This document shows positions 19,707 to 29,843 of a stretch of DNA of 64,000 nucleotides, one piece after another; within the stretch, counting starts at the first letter, position 1; the number at the start of each line of letters is the position of its first letter. The DNA is from Neoarius graeffei (taxonomy: Eukaryota > Chordata > Actinopteri > Siluriformes > Ariidae). Under the pieces are notes generated by a model. It saw nothing but the letters and a program-made list of their open reading frames with translations. It did no database searches and had not been told where the DNA came from. The position numbers and the translations under genes are program-made. The stretch spans positions 38,576,943 through 38,640,942 of the forward strand of contig NC_083571.1 of NCBI RefSeq assembly GCF_027579695.1, read 5' to 3'.

Positions 19707-22700
19707 ATGGCACAGATTTGGAAAGTTGTGGAATTCCAAGACCGGAGTGCAGCAGTTGTGTCGTCCAGCTGGGTGGTAGATGTTGACGGAGAAGTGGGAT
19801 GCTACTGGCCACCCTTTGGCGGAAACAAAGCTGTGAAGGCCGCCATGAACTGCACCCCCCCGGGACAAGGATGGCAATTCCATCAAAAAATAAGGGTGCT
19901 GGCAACCTGTGGTGAGCTGCATAGCTACTTCATTAAACCAATGACAATACTTCAATATTGCATTAAGCCAATTTCATTAAGACTGCCTTCCCTTTCAGGC
20001 ACCTTTGCCAAAGCAAGACGTTACCTGACCCGATCGCTTGAGGAAGGCTGCCTTACAGCAGACCTGCAATCGGATGATGGTGAGATGGGGCCAAGGAAAA
20101 GACGGTAAAAGTGTTTTCTTTTTTAAATCACAACTTGCAGTTATAAGTTCAATTACGGTTTCGTTTGTGTTTTGAGCTGTGTCAGTAAGGTCCTGGGTTT
20201 ATTTTAAAGACCAAACAAAAGGTATTTGGAGGAGGACAGCGAGGAGGAGGCAGGACCAAGCCGTAGGGGGAGGAGGCCACCATCTATTGACGCCACTCAG
20301 CTGGACAGCGAGTGGCAATTCCCCTCCCTTAATGAAGGTGACTATCTGTACCACTTGTTGTTGTTGTTCTACTAAAGACCTAGAAGTTGTCTGAAATAAT
20401 AATGCTTTCATTTCCGTCTTCAGACACCCAGCCAGGCCTGTTTCTTCACAGCCAGCCATTAACTCATGGTAACTATGCATTTCCTTTATTTATGCCAGAA
20501 ATTAAAATACCAGTGAGTAAGTGAAGATATGTTTTGATCAACTGACTGCTTACTATTTTTCAGATTCACCGTCGTCAGAAACCCCGCCAGGCCCTTTCCT
20601 TCACAGCCAGCCACTAACCCATGGTAACTATGCATTGCCTTGATTTATGCCATAAACGACTAAAAAAACAAAACAACAAACAAATATCTATGTAGATGCG
20701 TTTTGATCAACTGACTATACAATTTTTCAGATTCACCCCAGCCACGTCACCGCTTCCATGGTAAGTCAAAGAGGAAATCAATCAATCAACATGAAAATTG
20801 TGAATTTAGAACAGAAATTAAATTAAGGCGCACCTTGAAGTGAACTAAATTGTACTCTCTGATATTTCAGCCACACCTCTGCCATCGCAACAGGGGAACA
20901 ATCAGTTGCTGCGTGGTGAGTCCACAACTGTAATCACTGGTCATAAATGACCAGCAATGTGAAATAAAAGTCCTAATGTTTGGTGTTACTTAACAGACAT
21001 GGGCATCAGCACCGTCATTGCTCTCCTTGGCCAGCTGAGGGAGGAAAACTGACTGCTTACTATTTTTCAGATTCACCGTCTTCAGAAACCCCGCCAGGCC
21101 CTTTCCTTCACAGCCAGCCACTAACCCATGGTAACTATGCATTGCCTTTATTTATGCCAAAAACGACAAAAAAACAACAAAACGACAAACAAATATCTAT
21201 GTAGATGCATTTTGATCAACTGACTATACAATTTTTCAGATTCACCCCAGCCACGTCACTGCTTCCATGGTAAGTCAAAGAGGAAATCAATCAATCAACA
21301 TGAAAATTGTGAATTTAGAACAGAAATTAAATTAAGGCGCACCTTGAAGTGAACTAAATTGTACTCTCTGATATTTCAGCCACACCTCTGCCATCGCAAC
21401 AGGGGAACAATCAGTTGCTGCGTGGTGAGTCATCAACTGTAATCACTGTTCAAAAATGACCAGCAATATGAAATAAAAGTCCTAATGTTTGGTGTTACTT
21501 AACAGACATTGGCATCAGCACAGTCATCGCTCTCCTTGGCCAGCTGAGGGAGGAAAACAGGGAGCTGAAGGGGGAAGTAGGAAGGCTGGCGCAAGAGGTC
21601 AGGGCCCTAAGGAGAGAGATGGGGAGACAAGACACACCCCAGACATCGCCCCTAATCAAGCTCCCACTCTCCACCATGGAGGAGTTTTTGGCAGCAGAGG
21701 CCCTGGTGAAGGAAGATGCCAAACAAAAGCAGCTAATGGTACTTATTGAGTCTTACCTTTCCTTTCCAGTCATCTGCAACACCTGCAAAAAGAAACACAA
21801 ATACTTAATATCATTGTGAATCAATGAAACAATGATAAACACTGAATACTTTCTCATTATTGTCTTCATGCTACATTTTATTCTATCAGGTGTCTACCTT
21901 AGCCCTTTGTGGAGGAACCGACGTAGGGGTCACAGTCAGGCGGATGCTGCGTAGCCTCCTGGTCAACAGCTTGGCCAGCCAATTTAACTGGGCTGGAAAG
22001 GGGGGAAAAAACTGTGTTTAAGGACACCAAGATCCATGATGTCCTGTTTGGTAGGTTATGCATGTGCACAAAGCTGTAAAAGAGGGTAAAATAGTAAGCT
22101 GTCACAAGTACTTGCACACTACTTCTAAACGTTCTTTGATAACTCCTTCACTAACTGTAACATTATGATTATAACGACAACGACAAACATATTGTGAAAG
22201 ATGCAAAGGATTAAAAAGGATTAAGAAACTCACCAGGCGCCTTACTCAGAAAAAGCAGGTGTGCAGGCAAGTCCAGGGAGGCTGACTGAGTGACGAATGG
22301 TCCGGTACTGGCATTTCTATTTCCGCTTTGTGTCAATGGGGAAATTAAAATGTTTTTTTTTTTTAATCCCGTTTAAATTGTCACAAGATTCACATCTATG
22401 GTTTCTGATTTTTACATATATTTTCTGTACTAGTGCCATTACTTGCCACCTACCACTAGAGTGTGACGTGCATAGTCTTAACAACTCAAACTTTAACAAT
22501 TATCACCATGCAAAGTCTCAATGTTGTTTTGTTCTTTTTCTTTCAGATGCTCTACAAAAGCAGCTGCCAGGGAGCACACATGCTACTTTTAGTGACGCAA
22601 TCAAGAAGTGGCTTAAGTATGCGCCAGAGAGAGAGGGAGGGATGAGGAGACGTGAGGTAGGGTGACATTTAGAAACTCATAGCCTACTGCTGACTTTCTT

Positions 22701-23149
22701 TATCAATGCTGCATCAAATTAATTTTGGTTATGTTTTTCTGTGGCGGCACGGTGGTGTAGTGGTTAGCGCTGTCGCCTCACAGCAAGAAGGTCCTGGGTT
22801 TGAGCCCCGGGGCTGGCGAGGGCCTTTCTGTGTGGAGTTTGCATGTTCTCCCCGTGTCCGCGTGGGTTTCCTCCGGGTGCTCCGGTTTCCCCCACAGTCC
22901 AAAGACATGCAGGTTAGGTTAACTGGTGACTCGAAATTGACCGTAGGTGTGAATGGTTGTCTGTGTCTATGTGTCAGCTCTGTGATGACCTGGCGACTTG
23001 TCCAGGGTGTACCCCGCCTTTCGCCCGTGGTCAGCTGGGATGGGCTCTGGCTTGCCTGCGACCCTGTAGAAGGATGAAGCGGCTGGAGATAATGAGATGA
23101 GATGTTTTTCTGTTTCCATGTACAGGTGTCTGCGCCGCAGGAGGAATAG
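19707..23149 (+). CDS. DUF4806-type accessory gene of the EnSpm-like element, multi-exon
   Basis: Exons with GT..AG borders: 19707-19911 (MAQIWKVVEFQD, PGQGWQFHQKIRVLATC), 19999-20104 (TFAKARRYLTRSLEEGCLTADLQSD), 20222-20337, 20424-20468, 20564-20623, 20731-20760, 20871-20915, duplicates 21071-21130, 21240-21269, 21380-21424, then 21506-21738 (coiled coil LREENRELKGEV, KLPLSTMEEF), 21900-22050 (LCGGTDVGVTVRRMLRSLL, QFNWAGKGGK), 22547-22656 (IKKWLKYAPEREGG) and 23126-23149 (stop). Phases agree from exon to exon. The C-terminal blocks are those of the DUF4806 domain; its function is unknown, but it is often found beside EnSpm-like transposases. One extra A in the run at about 22009 shifts the frame within GGKN. 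AATAAA follows at about 23170. The last intron holds a SINE. Exon borders are my reading by eye. Confidence 0.7.
20543..21556 (+). repeat. 507-bp tandem duplication of accessory-gene exons
   Basis: 20543-21049 and 21050-21556 are near identical, including four exons or exon parts and their introns. The junction joins GGAAAAC inside an exon to the intron sequence TGACTGC, with AAC shared at the break. The first copy of the coiled-coil exon is therefore cut short by a stop (TGA at 21050). Confidence 0.92.
22743..23101 (+). mobile_element. tRNA-derived SINE, full-length copy (d)
   Basis: Same family as 10510-10897. Perfect target duplication ATGTTTTTCTGT at 22731-22742 and 23102-23113. It lies in the last intron of the DUF4806-type gene, in the same direction. 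Confidence 0.95.
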
Positions 23150-23570
23150 GCCACAATTATAAATTATAAATAAATCATAAAATGTTTCTAAGAACTTGTT
23201 CAAGTGTGTTCTGTTCCTTATAAATGTTAAAAGTTATGCCTCATTAGATAGCTTGACAAACATTAGGAGAGGTGCATTGTTGCATGCATTTTTATATCCT
23301 GTTGTACATAAAACAGGACGTAGCCTACGCACATTGATATAAATTAAGTTTCACTTTCATGGTTGAAGTATGCGTGTGTTCATCCTAAGCAAGAGCCCCG
23401 ATGCTTTATTGTTAGCTAGTTTAATTTAGCCTGTTTTGCTTAATTTGTAGCCTTCCTGTTGTACATAAAACAGGAAGTAAAGTTGGATGAATCATCGCCG
23501 AAAATTAAACTATAAATTGACCGAAATCCGTAGTTGAATAAAGGGTGAAAGGGGGGTCTATTCTCTGTCG

Positions 23571-23723
23571 GCCACCATCCACTTTTCAACGTCGTTTCAA
23601 CGCAAACTCGTATGAGCAAAGCGGTGTTGAATCAACACCGGTGATCCACGATGATTCGACGGCGTATGGTCGAAGAACATGCCGATGATTCCCCGTCGAA
23701 TCAACGCCCTTTTGCTATCTGGG
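23571..23723. repeat. Right sub-terminal and terminal repeats of the EnSpm-like element
   Basis: GTCGTTTCAACGC, GTTGAATCAACACCGG, GATTCGACGGCG, CCGTCGAATCAACGCCC and TGCTATCTGGG: short palindromic GTCGA/GTTGA motifs mirroring those of the left end. Confidence 0.72.
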
Positions 23724-23821
23724 AGGTGATTTGTGGTCAGTAACACTGTAGTGTGTCATGTGGCAGTGCATTATATGACAATGCAACTTTCATAAATATT
23801 ACCATATATCAGATGTAATTA

Positions 23822-24183
23822 TCTCATCTCATTATCTCTAGCCGCTTTATCCTGTTCTATAGGGTCGCAGGCCAGCTGGAGCCTATCCCAGCTGACTACA
23901 GGCAAAAGGCGGGGTACACCCTGGACAAGTCGCCAGGTCATCACAGGGCTGACACAGAGACACAGACAACCATTCACACTCACAGTCAATTTAGAGTCAC
24001 CAGTTAACCTAACCTGCATGTCTTTGGACTGTGGGGGAAACCGGAGCACCCGGAGGAAACCCACGCGGACACGGGGAGAACATGCAAACTCCGCACAGAA
24101 AGGCCCTCGCCGGTCCCGGGGCTCAAACCCGGACCTTCTTGCTGTGAGGCAACAGTGCTAACCACTACACCACCGTGCCGCCC
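23822..24183 (-). mobile_element. tRNA-derived SINE, full-length copy (e)
   Basis: Inverted copy of the 10510-10897 family, from the tail (TCTCATCTCATTATC) to the head (GTGCCGCCC). The target duplication is not clear (ATTA-like words only). Confidence 0.9.
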
Positions 24184-24201
24184 GGAATAATTTGCATCCT
24201 C

Positions 24202-24230
24202 AATAATAATAATAATAATAATAATAATAA
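24202..24230. repeat. (AAT)n microsatellite
   Basis: About nine units, just beyond the head of SINE (e). Confidence 0.9.
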
Positions 24231-24683
24231 GTTACCATACCTTGAAATTGCTTGGATTGAAGTAAGCTGTTTATTTAAATTGTGTTGTGTGTTTTGTATA
24301 TTTTTAAATACATTGTCTATTACTAGTGGCATATATGGTAATTAATTTAATATTTAGTTTCATGAGTCTAAAAGATCTGTTTCAGTTAGCCTACAATTTA
24401 AGAGTCTATAAATCTAAACTATGTACCCATACCAGAGATTTCCACATTGTCTTTAATGTTAACCAAAAGCAGTTGCAGAATCGGCCCACAGTGCACTCAG
24501 TGAGGAAAATCCCACTTTTTATACAATGCATGATCAAAATACATGAAGACCAGAAATGTCCCTCTTTTTAGTACAAAGATGAAAACATTAGATGTTTTAA
24601 TGATATTTTGACTGCCAAACTGAAAATGTCCCCGGTTTTCTTCTCATAAATCTGGTCACCTTAGTAAAACAGCAAGCTAGAAA

Positions 24684-24684
<1 letters not shown>

Positions 24685-24730
<46 letters not shown>
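24685..24730. repeat. (AAT)n, 3' tail of LINE 2
   Basis: About 15 units directly after the LINE 3' UTR. Trinucleotide tails are usual for this type of LINE. A C run (24783-24800) and an A run follow within the UTR. Confidence 0.9.
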
Positions 24731-24731
<1 letters not shown>

Positions 24732-24818
24732 TTCAATTTATATAGTGCCTTTCACAAACCCAAGGACACTTTACACAGGAGTCCCCCCCCCCCCCCCCCC
24801 CAAAAAAAAAAAGCCACA

Positions 24819-25390
24819 CTAGGAAGAGTAGTGTGAGGTAAAGAGGAAAGTTTTCAAGTTAGCTTTGAAGGAAGAGAGAGTGGAACAGTCACGAAGCGAT
24901 TGTGGTAACGAGTTCCAAAGTTTAGGACCAGCAACATTGAATGATCTGCCACCCATAGATGCCAGTTTAAAACGTGGGACAGTCAGAAGTCCACAGACAG
25001 AAGATCTGAGGGAGCGGGAGGGACAGTACAAATGAATTAGCTCACAGAGATAGGAAGGGGCGAAACCATGAAGAGCTTTATAGGTTAAAAGCAAGATTTT
25101 GTATTTAATCCGAGAAATAACTGGCAACCAGTGCAGTTGCTGTAAAACAGGAGTGATGTGAGCAGTGCGCTTGGTGAGTGTGAGGACTCTAGCTGCTGAG
25201 TTTTGGATGTACTGCAGGCGATTGAGCAATGTGGCAGGGAGACCATAAAAGAGAGAATTGCAATAGTCAAGACGAGAAAAAATAAACGCATTGGCCAACA
25301 TTTTGGCATCAGTTCCCAAGAGAAGAGGGCGGAGATGTGCAATATTGTGGAGGTGAAAGAAAGCATTCTTAGTAATTAGTTTAAAATGGG
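24819..25390 (-). pseudogene. LINE 2 ORF2, C-terminal part
   Basis: A minus-strand frame of 166 codons ends in a stop at 24819: MLANAFIFSRLDYCNSLFYG, LQYIQNSAARVLT, LHWLPVISRIKYKILLLTYKALHG, PKLWNSLPQSLRD, FKANLKTFLF. This is the conserved C-terminal region downstream of RT in L2/Rex1-type LINEs. The preceding residues (FKLITKNAFFHLHNIAHL) are in another phase, so a frameshift lies near 25320. It connects across the hAT insert to 26844-27071. Confidence 0.85.
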
Positions 25391-25398
25391 GTTCAAAC

Positions 25399-26835
25399 CA
25401 GTGGCGGCTGCTGGTTTTTAAAACAGGGGAAGCCCATTTTACGCATTCATCGTAAAACCTGTAGGCCGGATATCAAAGCATAGAAAGGTGTGCCCCATTA
25501 GCATAGTGAACTAGACAACCCTGCCTAGTGGCAGAAAGTATTTTTGCTTGTACATTTCATGTTATAGTCTGGCTTGCCAGGCTAGTGCCTCATATCCTTA
25601 ATCAAAAATATCAAACATCCAAAAATCACTGGCTATTCAACGAAGAGCCTTGAACATCATACCTTGATATGCAACACAGAGTCTTTAACACAACACCCAG
25701 CTGTGCAACACATCCTTGAACATCTTCTGCAACACAGTCTGGAAATCCATAACCAGGTAGGCTATGCAACACACAGAACCTTGAATATTATACCCAGGTA
25801 TAACCTATAACACAGAGCCCACCATTCTCTTAACATTACTGAGCAATATACACACTTCAGATTCATGAACATTATATGATGCACACTATTTATACACAAA
25901 TTCTGCCCTCCGCTCCTTTTCCAGAAAATGGTCTGTGACCCTGTCATACTAGCTGGTTGTGCTTTCCAGAGACTTCACCAATTTCTGTTAGCAGATCCCA
26001 ATAAGGCTCAAGCTAGCCTACAACCAGATTGAACTACAAATGAAATAAACGAGTGAATTCACGAATGATCAAACTGATAGAATGGATGAAAGTTAACGGA
26101 GCACAACGAGTAATATTTACATTTATTTACAGAGTAATGTACAGAGACATCAATGAGAAGAAACGTTTATATGAAAAGAAATTCGGACAGCACTTTGGCA
26201 CATGACTACACTTTCTCGACATCTGCTGGGGACTGACTGATCATGCGCTTACCGTGTTCCTCGCCGACGCCGAAGTACAGAGCCCGCCCTCCTCATGCCT
26301 TTCAAACACCACCTCCAATAATCCTTCATCAGCCCGGCTTCTTGTCCCTCCCACTGTCTCATTTAGTCCCAGAGAAGCCCGGCTTCCCTGGAAGTGACGA
26401 TTTTGTCGATTTTAACCAATAACAACTAGCCGAAATTGGCTGTTCAGAGCCGTCTCATAGACTGCAACGGAAACCCGGCTGCCAGCCATAGAGCCCATTG
26501 AAATAAGAAAGGTTACAGCCAGTGTTGCCAGATTGGGCGGTTTTAAGTGCATTTTGGCGGGTTTTGAACATATTTTGGCTGGAAAACGTCAGCAGTATCT
26601 GGCAACGCTGGTTACAGCCTGGCAGCAAAGGTGATTCTCATAGCGAACTGCAAGTTCGTCAGACATCACTCAAATAAGTTACAGGATAGTTATGAACATA
26701 AATACAATCTTGGGCATATATTATGTTATGCAAGTTATTGTTTTAATGAGAATTCAATGTCGTAGATGCCGCAGTTTGGGGAGAGAATTTTAGGGGAAGC
26801 TCGGCTTCCCTTGTTGTCTCTGAGAAATTGCCCTG
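25399..26835. mobile_element. Non-autonomous hAT-like element in LINE 2
   Basis: It starts CAGTGGCGGCTGCTGG and ends TTGCCCTG, i.e. CAGGGCAA inverted. Flanks GTTCAAAC (25391-25398) and GTACAAAC (26836-26843) match at 7 of 8 bases. Deleting the insert and one flank restores SLTFEPHFKL in LINE 2, which is strong support for these limits. No transposase is found. GGGGAAGC motifs lie near both ends. Confidence 0.78.
26520..26610. mobile_element. 91-bp hAT MITE inside the hAT-like element
   Basis: Inverted ends CAGTGTTGCCAGAT and CAGCGTTGCCAGAT. Perfect 8-bp duplication GTTACAGC at 26512-26519 and 26611-26618. It resembles a widespread miniature hAT of vertebrates (recalled, not searched). Confidence 0.9.
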
Positions 26836-26843
26836 GTACAAAC

Positions 26844-27071
26844 GTAAGGGAAAGAGAGAACTCCAATGTTTTTTATAACTTGGGAAGGACTAATAGACAC
26901 ACCATCAACATCAATAGAGATGTTCAACTGGAGAAGTTCAGAACCTGTCTTTTGGTACCTACTAATAGAACCTCCGTTTTGCTAGCATTAAGTTTAAGGC
27001 AGTTCGTATGCAGCCATTGCTTAAGGTCAGTGATGCCAGTCCTTAGCAGCTGAACAGAGGCTATGGAAGGG
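26844..27071 (-). pseudogene. LINE 2 ORF2, end of RT
   Basis: On the minus strand: SVQLLRTGITDLKQWLHTNCLKLNASKTEVLLVGTKRQV, the segment after the YADD motif in this LINE family, with a stop soon after. It is bounded by two hAT insertions, at 27080 and 26835. Confidence 0.82.
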
Positions 27072-27360
27072 GTAATAGTTAGGGATGCACCGATACCAGT
27101 GTCGGGTATCGGGCCAATACTTCGTCAAAATACTCATACTCGTACATAAATTGCCGATACCATGCACCGATACCACTCAACAGTGGACTAGGCCTATTTC
27201 ACCACATCAAAATTAGGTGGATGTGATTGTCCTGCGTGACTTTGATCTCTAGGGGGAGACAACAAGCTGGAAACTTGGCTTCGGAGATTCTGGTTGCAAG
27301 CTAGTGTGAAACTGAAAGTATCAGACCATGGACCACGTTTTTCAGTGAGAAGAGTAAGCA

Positions 27361-29300
27361 ATGTCAGCAATTTGGGAATACTTTAAGATAAAAGACGATG
27401 ACAGGAGTAAGGCAGATTGTAAGATCTGTACTGCTACGGTGTCGAGGGGCGGAAAGGAAAGTACATCGTTTAACACTAGCAATTTGATTAAACATCTGAA
27501 GACGCACCACAGTGCTAAGCACACAGAGTTTGCTAATGCTAGTGCAAGACCACAGCAACCAACCTTAACGCAAGTCTTTCAAAAGCGAGAGAAAATATCA
27601 AAAGACAGCTCACGGGCCATAAAAATAACAGAGGCTCTTACTTTATAGCGCTCAATGACCAGCCACTTTTGGTGGTTGATAATGCTGGATTTCGCTGTCT
27701 TCTTTGTGTGTTAGAACCACAACATGAAATTCCCAGTCGCCCCTATATAACAGATGTAATGTTGCCAAAGGTGTATGATGCCATGAAAAAACATGTTCTG
27801 TCCCTGGTGCATGATGTTGCGGTATTAAGTTTCACAACTGATATATGGACTAGTAGTGTCTGCCCAATGTCTCTCCTCAGTTTAACAGCTCAGTGGATAG
27901 ATGATGTGTTTACGCTTCACCACATCACTTTACAAGCTAAGCCATTTCGGGGCTCTCACACTAGCCAAGCAATAGCTAATGTATTCGAAGACATGCTACA
28001 GATCTGGGGCATCTCAAAAAGCTCTGTCCATGTTGTGCTCAGAGATAATGCAAAAAATATGATTAAGGCTATGGCTGATGCTGGACTTCCTAGCCTGTCA
28101 TGTACTGCTCACACTCTTCAGCTGGTGGTTCACGAGGGCCTCCTATCACAGAGAAGTGTCGCGGATGCTGTGGCAGTGGGTCGTAGAATAGTTGGGCATT
28201 TCAAACATTCTGCTTTAGCCTACTCCCACCTCAAAGACATCCAGTTACAGATCAGTCAGCCCACAAAGCATCTCCAGCAAGACATACAAACTCGCTGGAA
28301 TAGCACATTTTATATGATCCAGTCCCTGGTCGAACAGAAACGGGCGCTTGGAATATATATGTCTGAATATGATCTCCCTGACAATCTCACGGCTAACCAG
28401 TGGACACTGTTGGAGAAGACGGCATCTGTTATGGGTCCATTTGAGGAGTTGACGAGCAAAGTTAGCTCTTCGGATGCTATGGCAGCAGACGTGATTCCTG
28501 CGATCACTGTGCTGCTAAGATTTCTATCTCGAGAGACCGAGGAGGACCACGGCATCAAAACTATGAAGGGAACGTTAGCTGCAGCTGTCAAGAAGCGATT
28601 TGCCGATGTGGAAGGAAATCCTCTCTACAGCCTCGCAACTTTACTCGATCCGAGGTAGGCCAATGTGCGTGTGTGTTTGAGTATGTAAGTGAGCGAGAGA
28701 TGAACACTTAATCCATGCAACTTGGATGTGATTTGTTGTGGAACTGGCAAACAGTCACATATTGACTCTATATTTTGTCTGTTTAGGTATAAATGTGTTT
28801 TTTTTTAAACACCAACACTGCTGCAAATGCCAAGGAGATGCTGATGATTGAGCTGCAGAGGCTGACTGCAGAGGATGACAAGCAGGAGGATCACAACCAG
28901 CATGAGCCACCTACCAGAAAGCCACGCAGGGAACAGGCCAGCAGCAGTTTAGACAGTATATTTGATGAAATTGTTAATGAGCAAGCATCAGCAGCACTGA
29001 CCCCAGCCACTGTAGGTTTTACTGCACAGTTAGAGACATACCTTAGAGAGGCCCTGTTGGCCCATGAGGACAAAATCTCTGCAATACTGGGAGGTTAATA
29101 AAGTGCGGTTCCCTTCTCTGGCCAAAATGGCATGCAGATACCTCTCAGCACTGTGCAACAGCGTTGACAGTGAACGGCTGTTTAGCTCAGTGTCTCATAT
29201 TGTGAATGAAAGCAGAAACAGACTATCACCTGAACATGCAGAGATGATTCTGTTCATCAAAAAAAATCTGCCTCTCACTTTCCCCAAAAACACAGCCTAG
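27361..29300 (+). pseudogene. hAT transposase (BED finger, RNase H-like core, hATC), broken by frameshifts
   Basis: MSAIWEYFKIKDDDRSKADCKIC to HLKTHH (27361-27510) is a BED zinc finger with CxxC and HxxxxH ligands. A frameshift near 27645 ends that frame. The core resumes at 27669: VVDNAGFRCLLCVLEP, LSFTTDIWTSS (first acidic site), VLRDNAKNMIKAM (second), CTAHTLQLVVHEGL, TRWNSTFYMI, LATLLDPR. A 132-bp GT..AG intron (28655-28786) interrupts LDPR-YK. A T-run frameshift follows, then NAKEMLMIELQ. Another shift at about 29090 precedes LQYWEVNKVRFPSLAKMACRYL, SVDSERLFSSVSHIVNESRN (hATC dimerisation domain, 29064-29300). At least three frameshifts: inactive, but all domains are recognisable. It is related to ZBED-type hAT transposases. 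Confidence 0.93.
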
Positions 29301-29735
29301 TACAGAGGCTGCAAAACTGTGTGGTGATAGTCATCTGACAACATTGTGTTCATATCTTTAACTAAAACACAGAAATAGTGTCACATGTAAAGTGATGGTT
29401 TGCTTGAAAGCAGGAGACTGTTTTGATACTTTGTTTTGAAATGTGCTAACTGAGTAATAGATGTGCTCACTTTTTGTTTCGTTGGCTGTGTTAACTAGGC
29501 CTATGCAGCACATATTTTCCTTTTCTGGTTATATTTACAATTTGTCTAATGTGATGACATTGACTTATTGAAGGCTTTTTTGTTAAAAGTCAGAATGATA
29601 TGTTTATTTTTGGCTTAGAATAGCCTTCTGTTCATACTTTTTTGCATTTTAGCCTTATAATAGGCTTGTCATAATCTGCTAAAGAGGAAAATAAAACCTG
29701 CCTCCAAATTATTTGCTTTTTCATGGAAACCCAAT
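29301..29735. other. 3' untranslated part of the hAT element
   Basis: AT-rich sequence between the hATC stop codon and the right sub-terminal repeats. No further frame. Confidence 0.7.
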
Positions 29736-29843
29736 CTAAGAAATATCGGTATCGGTACTCGGTATCGGCAAGTACACATACAAAAGTACTCGTACTTGTA
29801 TCGGTTTGTAAAAAAGTGATATTGGTGCATCCCTAGTAATAGT

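Larger units (their letters stand above)
15486..23723 (+). mobile_element. EnSpm/CACTA-like two-gene DNA transposon (8.2 kb)
   Basis: The inverted ends begin CCCAGATAGCA at both termini and continue for about 25 bp with few mismatches. A 2-bp duplication AG flanks them. Sub-terminal regions hold many short GTCGA/GTTGAATC motifs. Inside are a transposase frame (17429-19528) and a spliced DUF4806-type gene (19707-23149), both on the plus strand. The element carries a SINE in its last intron (22743-23101) and a mariner-like MITE at 17045-17279. It sits inside the large hAT-like element. The superfamily is assigned from the recalled transposase family. The ends do not start CACTA, so the sub-group is uncertain. 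Confidence 0.78.
11443..24663. mobile_element. hAT-like element carrying a series of nested insertions
   Basis: The left end TAGAGTGACCAGATG and the reverse complement of the right end, TAAGGTGACCAGATT, share GTGACCAGAT. Both are flanked by a perfect 8-bp duplication GTAAAACA at 11435-11442 and 24664-24671, as made by hAT transposases. After the nested SINEs, LTR and EnSpm-like element are removed, about 1.7 kb of the element remains (11443-11788, 12143-12466, 14988-15485, 23724-23821, 24184-24663). No hAT transposase is seen in those parts, so it is non-autonomous. No orientation could be assigned. Confidence 0.78.
27080..29835 (+). mobile_element. hAT transposon with decayed BED-type transposase
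   Basis: Inverted ends TAGGGATGCACC(G/A)AT with perfect 8-bp duplications GTAATAGT (27072-27079 and 29836-29843). Sub-terminal sequence is rich in CGATACC/GGTATCGG, present in both orientations. A plus-strand transposase gene fills the centre. It inserted into the LINE 2 RT just after YADDIQIYITI. Confidence 0.95.

Noticed and set aside
22297-22665. 122-codon frame overlapping the DUF4806-type gene
   Set aside because: It runs through the intron before exon 22547-22656 in another phase and matches nothing.
24326-24571. 81-codon plus-strand frame
   Set aside because: It lies in the non-coding remainder of the large hAT-like element and shows no motif or splice context.
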